Shown here one piece after another: positions 7,258 through 14,727 of a stretch of 64,000 nucleotides of DNA. Below the pieces are notes generated by a model. The model was given only the letters and a program-made list of their open reading frames with translations, was not told the DNA's origin and ran no database searches. The stretch is from Ruminococcus flavefaciens AE3010. GTDB lineage: Bacteria; Bacillota; Clostridia; Oscillospirales; Ruminococcaceae. Within the stretch, counting starts at the first letter, position 1; every line of letters begins with the position of its first letter. The DNA lies in assembly GCF_000526795.1 (NCBI RefSeq), contig NZ_JAGT01000001.1, positions 2,144,001 to 2,208,000 of the forward strand, read 5' to 3'. Position numbers and translations under genes: made by a program.

Positions 7258-8193
7258 ATGATAAAACTCATCAGAAACATAAGCCCGTTCAACAACAGAA
7301 CAGATATGCCGGCCGCTATGTTAGTTATTAAAAAGCTTCTTGCGTTCATACTATGCTTTGCGGCAGGCACACTTTTAGGCAATGCCGTTGTCATAGGCGC
7401 GATGATCGTCGGCGGAAAAAAGTTTTTACAGGGCGAGACTTTCACCGAAAGCACTATGGAACTGCTTGGTCTGTATGCTATGGCAGGAATGATAGCCGCA
7501 AGTGTTCTTTACTGGAAGATCATAGAAAAAAGAAATCTCTCCGAAATGGGTGTGACCGGGCGCATCGGAGGCTTGTTTGTAGGCGCTCTCATAGGCACCG
7601 TATTGCTGTTTGTCTGTGTTGCTGCGATCATGTTAACGGGCAGTATCAGATTTAAAGGCATATCAAAGGAGCCTGATCTCACCATGATATTGCTTATGCT
7701 TGGAGGATTCGTCATTCAGGGAGCTGCCGAGGAATTCCTTTGCAGAGGGCTCGTTCTCTGCTCCCTCAAGGACAGAGTGCCGCTTCCGATAGCTGTTGGC
7801 GCAAGCACACTGGCATTCATTTACCCTCACTGGAGTACACTCCGCGGATTCAAGCCGCAGTACATCTTCTCAGGCGTGCTTGGCCTAATCGTTATTTCGT
7901 GCGTATTCTCATTCATTACGCTCCGCACAAAGAGCATATGGGCTGCCTGCGGACTTCATTCCGTATGGAATTTCTGCCTCAGCTGCGTTCTGGGACTTGA
8001 TCTCAGCGGCAGCGAGGGAGCTTCAACTGCACTGATCGATATGAGAAGTGTTGGGGAAAATCTTCTCAACGGCGGCAAATACGGCATTGAAGCAAGCATT
8101 ATTTCCGACATTATCATAGCTGTACTTGCAGCTGTGACAGGATACATGGTCATCAAAACGAGAAAAAGGAGAGCTGAAAATGGAGTTCAATAA
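7258..8193 (+). CDS. CPBP-family intramembrane glutamic protease
   Basis: A 311-aa multi-pass protein of the CPBP (CAAX protease/bacteriocin-processing, Abi) family. Motif 1 is AAEEFLCRG (the EExxxR signature), motif 2 includes YPHWS, and motif 3 is GLHSVWNF, so all catalytic positions are present. The chosen ATG at 7258 has GGAGGAATTCATCT before it; the open frame runs upstream to 7141 without an RBS. The gene overlaps the XRE regulator by 14 nt. Family members process peptides or confer self-immunity; the substrate here is unknown, but the 40-aa ORF directly upstream is a candidate. Confidence 0.88.
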   Translation: MIKLIRNISPFNNRTDMPAAMLVIKKLLAFILCFAAGTLLGNAVVIGAMIVGGKKFLQGETFTESTMELLGLYAMAGMIAASVLYWKIIEKRNLSEMGVTGRIGGLFVGALIGTVLLFVCVAAIMLTGSIRFKGISKEPDLTMILLMLGGFVIQGAAEEFLCRGLVLCSLKDRVPLPIAVGASTLAFIYPHWSTLRGFKPQYIFSGVLGLIVISCVFSFITLRTKSIWAACGLHSVWNFCLSCVLGLDLSGSEGASTALIDMRSVGENLLNGGKYGIEASIISDIIIAVLAAVTGYMVIKTRKRRAENGVQ

Positions 8194-8581
8194 CAAGCTT
8201 TACGAGCTTCGCAAGCAGAAAGGATTTTCTCAGGAGGAGCTTGCGAACCGTCTGAACGTTTCAAGGCAGACCGTTTCAAAATGGGAGGTGGGCGATTCTA
8301 CACCCGATATGGAGAAGCTCGTCGCTATCAGTGACCTGTTCGGAGTCTCGCTTGACGAACTGGTGCTGAACAAAGCCCCTGAGCCCGAGCCTGCACCTGC
8401 TCAGGAGTCGCCTGCAAAGGCTGATCTTTATACGGACATCAAGGAACACGTCCTGACTGATAAAAACAGGAAAAAAGCCAAAAAAGGCGTAAAGATAGCT
8501 CTTATAATCTTAGGTGTTATCCTTGCAATAGATGCAGTATCCTTTGTCGTTTATGTAGCTCTTAACGGCTTTCCTAAATAG
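8180..8581 (+). CDS. XRE-family regulator with C-terminal membrane helix
   Basis: A 133-aa protein. Residues 5-60 are a Cro/CI-type HTH (ELRKQKGFSQEELANRLNVS and RQTVSKWEVGDSTPDMEKL). A Pro/Glu-rich linker follows, then a hydrophobic helix near residues 108-128 (IALIILGVILAIDAVSFVVY). Membrane-anchored XRE proteins of this shape are common in Firmicutes beside membrane proteins they control. Last gene of the operon with the CPBP protease (14-nt overlap), followed by a terminator. Confidence 0.9.
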   Translation: MEFNNKLYELRKQKGFSQEELANRLNVSRQTVSKWEVGDSTPDMEKLVAISDLFGVSLDELVLNKAPEPEPAPAQESPAKADLYTDIKEHVLTDKNRKKAKKGVKIALIILGVILAIDAVSFVVYVALNGFPK

Positions 8582-8582
8582 T

Positions 8583-8616
8583 AAAAAAGGTATCGACCGA
8601 AGGCCGATACCTTTTT
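8583..8616. terminator. Bidirectional terminator
   Basis: AAAAAAGGTATCG and CGATACCTTTTT flank a 9-nt loop. It serves the XRE gene on the plus strand and the flippase gene on the minus strand. Confidence 0.85.
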
Positions 8617-8617
8617 C

Positions 8618-10051
8618 TTATGCTTCTTTTTTAACAAGCTTTATTGCTGTGTTCAGCAGTGCCTTGTAATTCAGGACAAGGATCGCCGCTGTAAATGCGA
8701 CCTCCCATATGAGCCAGCTTTGGAAGCCGAATATAACAGGCAGGCACATCAGCAGAATGATAATCGTGTTTGCCGCAGTTCTTATTACCGAGAAATTAAA
8801 CGGCACAAAACGCCTTGTATCTACCATACGGATAAGGTAGCTGAACAGGTAGCTCAGGAATGTTGCCAGTGCCGCACCCTGAATGCCAAATTTGGGTATC
8901 ATTGTAAGATTAAGTACTATGTTGGAAATAACTACTGCAAGCATTGTATAGAATGCATTCTTTGTATGCTTGGTAGCTGTGTATATTCCTGCAAGGAACA
9001 GGTTCAGGCAGGTAAATACGGAAGCCGCAATAAGCAGCGGTGCATACTTGAATGCAGTGCGGTATTCCTCAAAGGTACCGGTGTTGATAAGTACTGCGGA
9101 TACAGGCTTGATGAACAGTATCAGTACTGCCGAGCCCAGAAACAGCATCGCCTCATAAGCGCTGTAGACCTTTTCATAGAAGATGTTGCGGTCTGCGGAA
9201 TCATTTTCGGTTATAGCGGACATATTCCACGCCTGAAAGAAAATAGAGGACACAACTGCAAGCAGATTAGGTATTTTTGTTGCCGCAGCGTATACTCCCG
9301 CAGCGTCCTCACCGAGAAATACACGGTCGCTGTGCATATTTCCTATGAACAACTGGTCTGAAAAGCCCGTGAACGCCCACATTACCGTGGTAGGGATAAG
9401 GGGCAGGGAGAATTTCAGCATTTCCTTTCCGAGAGATATGCTGAATCCGTTTATTCCAACGAACTGCCACTGTTTGCCAGCAATGAAAAGGAAGATCACA
9501 GAAATAATATCCGAGATTATAACGGCTATAAGGAATCCGTTTACTCCAAGGCCAAGAAATGCTATGAATATGAGGTTGAATACGAACAGCGCCATTGTGA
9601 ACAGTATTCCCTCTATGGCGAACAGCTTTACCTGTTCCCTTGCACGCACGAACTGTGAACACAGTGTTCGCGCCGACGATGTGAATACCAGCAGGTACAG
9701 AAGCAGAGAATATCCGTTTATAGGACTGAAAACAGGTATCAGCTGCAGCATCGGCACCGCAGGTATCATAAGCAGCATTCCCGCAAGCATGAATACAGCT
9801 ATGGTGGTGAAGACCTGCTTTTTGTCATAGTTCTTGTCAAGTCCGTAACGCACTATGGCTTCTGTCAGCGAAAACGTGAATACAGGCAGAAGAAACAGCA
9901 CGAGAGTCTCAAGGATAGACTTGGCATACAGGTCAGCAGGATTGATATACTTTGTATATAAATTATTTAGGAGCAGCGAAAAGATTTTTGCTCCGAAGCT
10001 TCCTACGGCGAATATAGCCGTATTCAGCACAAGAAGTTTGTATTTATTCAT
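8618..10051 (-). CDS. Polysaccharide flippase (Wzx/MurJ-like, MATE fold)
   Basis: A 477-aa integral membrane protein with about 14 hydrophobic segments, no soluble domain, and the usual length for an oligosaccharidyl-lipid flippase. The start (MNKYKLLVLNTAIFAVGSFG) and the repeated glycine/aromatic helices match the polysaccharide biosynthesis protein family with its C-terminal half. It would move lipid-linked glycans across the membrane for surface polysaccharide assembly. It stands alone here; no glycosyltransferases flank it, so its glycan is unknown. Confidence 0.88.
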   Translation of the reverse strand: MNKYKLLVLNTAIFAVGSFGAKIFSLLLNNLYTKYINPADLYAKSILETLVLFLLPVFTFSLTEAIVRYGLDKNYDKKQVFTTIAVFMLAGMLLMIPAVPMLQLIPVFSPINGYSLLLYLLVFTSSARTLCSQFVRAREQVKLFAIEGILFTMALFVFNLIFIAFLGLGVNGFLIAVIISDIISVIFLFIAGKQWQFVGINGFSISLGKEMLKFSLPLIPTTVMWAFTGFSDQLFIGNMHSDRVFLGEDAAGVYAAATKIPNLLAVVSSIFFQAWNMSAITENDSADRNIFYEKVYSAYEAMLFLGSAVLILFIKPVSAVLINTGTFEEYRTAFKYAPLLIAASVFTCLNLFLAGIYTATKHTKNAFYTMLAVVISNIVLNLTMIPKFGIQGAALATFLSYLFSYLIRMVDTRRFVPFNFSVIRTAANTIIILLMCLPVIFGFQSWLIWEVAFTAAILVLNYKALLNTAIKLVKKEA

Positions 10052-10080
10052 ATAGTTTCCTCCGAAACAGTCTAAGAGAT

Positions 10081-10109
10081 ATTATATCACATTTTTTTCT
10101 GTTTGTCAT
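10081..10109 (-). promoter_or_regulatory. Promoter of the flippase gene
   Basis: Minus-strand ATGACA (10109-10104), 17 bp, TATAAT (10086-10081), about 30 nt before the start codon. Confidence 0.65.
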
Positions 10110-10374
10110 CACTTTACAAAATATTCACAATTATTGATAAAAATCAATCCACACCACCACAAAAATGGGCAAAAATAATGATGCTTCGTCTGACATAAAG
10201 GGGGATCCCTGTCACTATGCACTAAAAGCGCTCCCGTGATTTATATGATATGCCAAAATTTTCCCTGTCATGCAGCAATCCCGACATTTTCTGACACATA
10301 TCAGGTACAAACGCTTTAAGGGAGCTATTCGTACTAAGTAACCGAATTTACATTTTATTGTTATGATATATTCA
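10110..10374. other. Intergenic, nothing recognised
   Basis: Spacer between divergent genes. I looked for a riboswitch or small ORF and see none that I can support. Confidence 0.4.
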
Positions 10375-10403
10375 TTGACTTGGTACAAAAAAGGTGTTAT
10401 CAT
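10375..10403 (+). promoter_or_regulatory. Promoter of the DUF4349 lipoprotein gene
   Basis: TTGACT (10375-10380), 17 bp, TATCAT (10398-10403), followed by AAAAGGAGG before the ATG at 10436. Confidence 0.65.
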
Positions 10404-10435
10404 AAAAAAAAACACTTGAAAAGGAGGAATCTTCC

Positions 10436-11635
10436 ATGAAAAAGACTTTATTGGCAACTGCTTTAATAGGTACCGTCCTGCTTTCGGGCTGCGGTGCCAG
10501 CGAAAAAATGGCAACCTCATCAGCAGCGGATTACCGAATGAACGACGCCGTTGCAGGCGATTACTACAAGAAAGAGGACAATATCGAGCCTGAGACCAAT
10601 GCTCCCTCAGATCTTGAAGCTACCGAGCTTTTCAACACAGAGTACACCCAGTCCGAGATAAGGGCTATAAACACTCAGATGCTGGTCTACTCATGTGATA
10701 TGAGTATCGATGTCCTCGAATTCGATAAGGCCGTTGACCAGATACACGATCTCATCAACAAAAATAATGGCTTTATCGAAAATGAGAGATACTCCGACGG
10801 CGGCTCTTCGAGCCAGTGGCGTTACGCAGATGAGGAGAAGTGGAAGAACTTCTACGCCGTTATAAGAATTCCAAGTGCACAGTACGAAGATTTCTGCAAG
10901 TCTATCGAATCCGTAGGCGATATGCGAAGCAAAAACGCCTCGGTACAGAATCTGACCACCGAATACTCCGACCTCAAGACCACCCTCGGCATTTATGAAG
11001 CCAAAGAGGATCGCTACCTCGATATGCTGAAGGAAATAAAGGATCAGAACAAGGCTGTCTCCATTGAGCAGGAGCTCACCAATATCCAGATAGAGATCGC
11101 AAGGATAAAGACCCGAATGAACAACATCGAAAATGATGTTGCTTACTCCTATATAAATCTCAACGTCAACGAAGTCCGTGAATACACAGAGAAGCCTGTT
11201 GTGAAAAAGACCGATACTTTCGGTCAGAGACTGGGCAACACCCTTTCAAGCACATGGCACACCTTCCTTGACTTCCTTGAGGGCGCACTCTTCTTTATTA
11301 TCAGAGTACTCCCATATCTGCTGCTCCTCGGTATCTTTACATTCATTATCGTCAAGATAATAAAGCTCATCATACGCGCCAGCGAAAAGTCCAGAAAAAA
11401 GCGCTACGATAAAATGGTAAGAGAAGGCAAAATAAACAATGGTCCGCTGTTCCCCAACGGCAATAACATGGTAATGCCTCCTCCGCCTATGCAGAACAAT
11501 GCTCCAATGCCAGTGCAGAACGGTGCACCTGCTCCCAATCCCCCTGCACCTCCTGCCAATAATAATACAGGAGCTGCAAACAATACCCCGGCCCCGAACA
11601 AGGCTCCCGATAACAATAAAGATAACAAGAAATAA
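10436..11635 (+). CDS. DUF4349 lipoprotein
   Basis: A 399-aa lipoprotein with lipobox LLSGCG near residue 19. Residues 75-285 form the DUF4349 region, with MSIDVLEFDKAVDQIHDLI, a coiled coil around 175-230 (LKTTLGIYEAKEDRYLDML then SIEQELTNIQIEIARIKTRM) and YSYINLNV. A membrane helix follows near 285-310, then a basic stretch and a Pro/Asn/Ala-rich tail of about 75 residues. Lipid at one end and a transmembrane helix at the other would tie the coiled-coil domain to the membrane twice. Monocistronic. The family's role is unknown. Confidence 0.85.
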   Translation: MKKTLLATALIGTVLLSGCGASEKMATSSAADYRMNDAVAGDYYKKEDNIEPETNAPSDLEATELFNTEYTQSEIRAINTQMLVYSCDMSIDVLEFDKAVDQIHDLINKNNGFIENERYSDGGSSSQWRYADEEKWKNFYAVIRIPSAQYEDFCKSIESVGDMRSKNASVQNLTTEYSDLKTTLGIYEAKEDRYLDMLKEIKDQNKAVSIEQELTNIQIEIARIKTRMNNIENDVAYSYINLNVNEVREYTEKPVVKKTDTFGQRLGNTLSSTWHTFLDFLEGALFFIIRVLPYLLLLGIFTFIIVKIIKLIIRASEKSRKKRYDKMVREGKINNGPLFPNGNNMVMPPPPMQNNAPMPVQNGAPAPNPPAPPANNNTGAANNTPAPNKAPDNNKDNKK

Positions 11636-11640
11636 AAACA

Positions 11641-11669
11641 AGTCCCCACAAATTCAGTTTGTGGGGACT
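11641..11669 (+). terminator. Terminator after the DUF4349 gene
   Basis: AGTCCCCACAAA, loop TTCAG, TTTGTGGGGACT, then TTTTATC. It may also serve the converging minus-strand xylanase gene. Confidence 0.85.
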
Positions 11670-11685
11670 TTTATCATTTGATGTT

Positions 11686-14106
11686 TCAGCTCAGAAGAGA
11701 CAGTACCTTTCCAAGGAGGAATTCCTGTATCCTGAGAGCGTCGTTTGAGGTGATGCCCTCTGTGGACTTGTCAACGTCGCCGTTGAGCCAGCCCTGCTCC
11801 GTGATAGCGTTCTTGTCGCTGCCGTTCAAGCCGTACTTATTTGGATTAGCCAGAGCCTGCATGATAAGAACTACGTCTGACATATCAACTTCGCCGTCGT
11901 TATTGGCGTCGCCCGCCTTTGTAACCACTGCATTAGGTGCTGTTGCAGTGGTAGTCTCGGGAGCTTTAGTCACTGTAGATGTGACAGTCGATGTGGTTGA
12001 GGTTGTTGTCGGTGCCGCAGTAGTCGTTGTGCTTGTTGTTGTAGAAGTTGTGGTTGTAGTAGTCGTAGTTGTGGTAGTTGTTGTAACTACAGGTGCAGAA
12101 GCAGCAACATACTTGTCTATGGTATCTGCCCAGAATGAGCCCATTTTCTTGTAGCCGCCGCCGTTGGGATGGAGCTGGTCCGTGCCGATATCGTTCATGC
12201 CGTTAAGACAGCCGTGAACATCTGCAAACTTGACATTCTTGCCCTTTGCTGCATAGTCCTCAGCAACTTTCTTGACGGTGCTGTTGTAGTTTGCTACTCT
12301 CTGAGCATTACCGCCGTAGGCTGTAAACTCAGGGATAGAGCCCATGAATACCACGCTGCCCGAGGGAAGATCACCGAGGATATAGTCCATAAGATCGTGG
12401 AGATCGCTCTCGCAGTCGCTCATGGAGCGGTTAGCCGTCATGTCATTAGTACCGATGATAAGGAGAACTATATCGGGCTGAGCCTGCTTTACTGCATTCT
12501 TGCTCTTGAGCTTTTCAAGGAGACCGTTCTCGCCCCAGCTTGGGATAGGATACTGCTGCTTGATAGTATAGCCGCTGTAGCCTGCGTTGTTGTCATCATA
12601 TGTGATGCCGTTGGCAGACGCACTGTTCTGTCCCTCGGGACCTACCATGTCTATCTTGGTATAGCCCATTTTCTTCAGCTCGTCATAGAGGTACTTTCTG
12701 TAGCCGCCATTTTCGCCCATACCAAAGGTGATAGAGTCACCGATAGGCATGATCTTAATGGTCTGGTTCTTGTCGATATTACTTGTGCCTGTGCCTGGAT
12801 TATCGAAGCTTACACTTGGAACATCAACTGTTCCCTGTCCTGTAACAACAGAAGAAGCCTTGCCTTTTTCAGCTGCCTGAACAGAGTCGATGTAAAAGTC
12901 GCAGAGGTCGCCCGAGTTCTCCACAGTCTCGATATACAGTATCATATCCGTACCGTTATCGGGGATAGTGAACTCTGTATTCTCAAGCTTTGTCCACTCC
13001 GCGCTCTTGGTATCGCAGTCAGCTATCTTGGTATAGGTCGCACTGTTGCCGCTGCCCTGCTGGAGTGACATCTGCATTTTGACGTTTTCTCCGGTTCTTT
13101 GAAGAACAGCCGTACTGAAGCTGTATGTATTTCCGGGTACGAAAGTGTTTGGATCAAGCGTTATACCGCAGCCGTTCCACTCACTTGCTCTTCCTGTTAC
13201 AGAGAGAGACTGTTTTCCGTCATAGTAGTTTGATGTATCTGTTTTAACGGTCGCATCGCCTCTGGCTGTCCAGTCATCAGAGCCGCTCTCGAATGTACTT
13301 GTAAAATAAACACCGTCTTCACCTGCACTTACTGTCTGTTCTGGTGTGGGCGTCGGTTCGGTATCGAGACCGTCGGGGTAAACGTTTACGCTCTTTACAT
13401 TAGCAGAGCCGTTCGACCTGTAGCCCTCGATATTCAGTGATACCTCATAGAGAGTACCTGTCATGTCAAGACCTGCCTTCGACCATGCGTCGAAGTGCTT
13501 TCCGACGCTGACAACGCCATTCATGTAGTTGGTGGTATTGTTCTTGGAGCCGCTTACCTGACGGACGCTCCAGTACTGCGGGAATGTCTGTGTACCGTCC
13601 AGTGACGGCTGATTGTAGCGCATACTCTTATAAATATCGTAGGTGTTGTTGTTGAGAGTGACCGTGCCCTTTCTCTCAACACCGTTATCTCCGGGCGGAC
13701 GCCAGTCGCCCCAGCCCTCAACGATATAGTACTCCATAAGAGGATTCCTTGTCCAGCCGTACACGCACATATAGGAATTGCCCTTTGGCGAGTACTCGAC
13801 GTCGTAGGTAAGAGTTATGTCGCTGCCTATCTGCTTGTAAGTCTTTTTCTGAGTGTCGTAGTTCTTGCCCATACGAGCCAGGAAGTTCTCGATGTTGCTC
13901 CACGAGCAGGTAAACGAACCTGCCGACGGATTCATGGATACCTGTCCCTGACCGTTCTGGTTCCACATCTCATAGTCAAAACCGCCTATGTTGCCTCTGT
14001 CCTGAGCATCTTCAGCATTTACAGCAGGAACCGAGGGGACGCCTGCTGCGATAAGCATTGCCGATACGGAGGCACTGATCACACGTTTTAAGCCTTTTAA
14101 GCCCAT
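11686..14106 (-). CDS. GH11 xylanase - CBM22 - CE3 acetylxylan esterase - dockerin
   Basis: An 806-aa secreted multi-enzyme. Signal peptide about 1-31. GH11 endo-xylanase 38-247: PLMEYYIVEGWGDW carries the nucleophile Glu125, and SLNIEGYRSNGSANV carries the acid/base Glu227. CBM22 262-412. SGNH-fold CE3 esterase 449-668, with GDSIT (Ser458), GTNDM (Asn554) and the DQLHPNGG catalytic pair Asp643/His646. A Thr/Ser linker of about 40 residues starts near 675. The C-terminal dockerin is 730-806, with a long inter-repeat insert. It would cut xylan and remove acetyl groups in one chain, held in a cellulosome. GH11-CBM22-esterase-dockerin layouts are known from R. flavefaciens. AAGGAG precedes the ATG. 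Confidence 0.95.
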   Translation of the reverse strand: MGLKGLKRVISASVSAMLIAAGVPSVPAVNAEDAQDRGNIGGFDYEMWNQNGQGQVSMNPSAGSFTCSWSNIENFLARMGKNYDTQKKTYKQIGSDITLTYDVEYSPKGNSYMCVYGWTRNPLMEYYIVEGWGDWRPPGDNGVERKGTVTLNNNTYDIYKSMRYNQPSLDGTQTFPQYWSVRQVSGSKNNTTNYMNGVVSVGKHFDAWSKAGLDMTGTLYEVSLNIEGYRSNGSANVKSVNVYPDGLDTEPTPTPEQTVSAGEDGVYFTSTFESGSDDWTARGDATVKTDTSNYYDGKQSLSVTGRASEWNGCGITLDPNTFVPGNTYSFSTAVLQRTGENVKMQMSLQQGSGNSATYTKIADCDTKSAEWTKLENTEFTIPDNGTDMILYIETVENSGDLCDFYIDSVQAAEKGKASSVVTGQGTVDVPSVSFDNPGTGTSNIDKNQTIKIMPIGDSITFGMGENGGYRKYLYDELKKMGYTKIDMVGPEGQNSASANGITYDDNNAGYSGYTIKQQYPIPSWGENGLLEKLKSKNAVKQAQPDIVLLIIGTNDMTANRSMSDCESDLHDLMDYILGDLPSGSVVFMGSIPEFTAYGGNAQRVANYNSTVKKVAEDYAAKGKNVKFADVHGCLNGMNDIGTDQLHPNGGGYKKMGSFWADTIDKYVAASAPVVTTTTTTTTTTTTTSTTTSTTTTAAPTTTSTTSTVTSTVTKAPETTTATAPNAVVTKAGDANNDGEVDMSDVVLIMQALANPNKYGLNGSDKNAITEQGWLNGDVDKSTEGITSNDALRIQEFLLGKVLSLLS
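11998..12087 (-). repeat. Low-complexity Thr/Ser linker-coding repeat
   Basis: Tandem ACN/TCN codons encode the Thr-rich linker between the esterase and dockerin. It is repetitive at DNA level (GTAGT/TGTTG units on the plus strand) and could vary in length between strains. Confidence 0.7.
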
Positions 14107-14159
14107 AATATCACTCCTTGTCTTAATATCCGTTTTTTGCCTATGTTTTTTGATTTTGT

Positions 14160-14195
14160 TCGGTTCGGTCTCAACAGTGCAGGAGACCTTACCGA
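14160..14195 (-). promoter_or_regulatory. Structured 5' leader hairpin of the GH11 xylanase gene
   Basis: In the minus-strand leader, TCGGT-AA-GGTCTC pairs with GAGACC-GA-ACCGA around a 10-nt loop. This gives an 11-bp helix broken by an AA/GA internal loop. It lies between the promoter and the RBS, about 53 nt before the start codon. It is not a terminator, since no T run follows. A regulatory or mRNA-stabilising role is inference; I could not match it to a known riboswitch. Confidence 0.5.
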
Positions 14196-14227
14196 TACTA
14201 TGTCACGCACCTAATGCTTACAATTAT

Positions 14228-14256
14228 ACTATACACCATTCGCGCAGATTTGTAAA
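14228..14256 (-). promoter_or_regulatory. Promoter of the GH11 xylanase gene
   Basis: Minus-strand TTTACA (14256-14251), 17 bp, TATAGT (14233-14228), giving a leader of roughly 115 nt. Confidence 0.6.
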
Positions 14257-14307
14257 GGTTACACAGAAAAAAAGCCTAAAAGATCAGAAAAAAATACCGT
14301 TAAAAAG

Positions 14308-14337
14308 GTGACCGCTTCCTGAATCGGAAGCGGTCAC
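14308..14337 (-). terminator. Strong terminator, minus strand
   Basis: GTGACCGCTTCC and GGAAGCGGTCAC form a perfect 12-bp stem with a 6-nt loop, followed on the minus strand by TTTTTAACGG. It stands 390 nt beyond the CAP-protein gene, which already has its own terminator at 14659, so it may end a separate small transcript. Confidence 0.75.
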
Positions 14338-14658
14338 AAGGCTTTACACTTATTTTCTCCTGCAAGCATATCGCTCTTACATCTCACAGGATATCTTTTA
14401 TATTAACCTCTCTTCTTTACAGTTATATAATACCATACTTATCAACATAAATGATGTATTTTTTATTAACATTGCACTGTTTAATCTGAATTTTGTAGCC
14501 TTGAACAATAAACAGCATTTTCATTTGTGAAAGTTGACAAGTATCTGCACTGACGTTCCGATGACTATACGAAAATAAGGACTCCTGCTTGCAGCAGCAT
14601 AATAGGTCGGCAGCTTACTATGCTAAGCTCCGCGGCAGAATAATGCCATAAACAGCAA
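14338..14658. other. Intergenic; possible small RNA but no ORF
   Basis: No RBS-preceded ORF on either strand. A TATTATATAAC stretch near 14422-14432 on the minus strand could be a -10 region feeding a roughly 110-nt transcript that stops at the 14308 hairpin, but the -35 match is poor. Confidence 0.3.
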
Positions 14659-14682
14659 AAACGGCTGAATTATCAGCCGTTT
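14659..14682. terminator. Terminator of the CAP-dockerin gene
   Basis: AAACGGCTGA, loop ATTA, TCAGCCGTTT, with A and T runs on both sides. It is placed 45 nt after the stop codon of the minus-strand gene. Confidence 0.85.
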
Positions 14683-14727
14683 TCACCATGAACACACTTT
14701 CTTATATTTCCTTTTCAATTATAACCT

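Noticed and set aside
11998..12087. Short tandem repeat that could suggest a CRISPR or microsatellite locus
   Set aside because: It is in frame and codes for the Thr/Ser linker of the xylanase; there are no spacers.
12169..13068. 299-codon open frame antisense to the GH11/CE3 gene
   Set aside because: Arises from codon bias of the real gene; no RBS and no recognisable domain.
14160..14220. c-di-GMP riboswitch in the xylanase leader
   Set aside because: The GGTCTC helix and neighbouring bases do not match the class I or II consensus I know; only a simple hairpin is supported.
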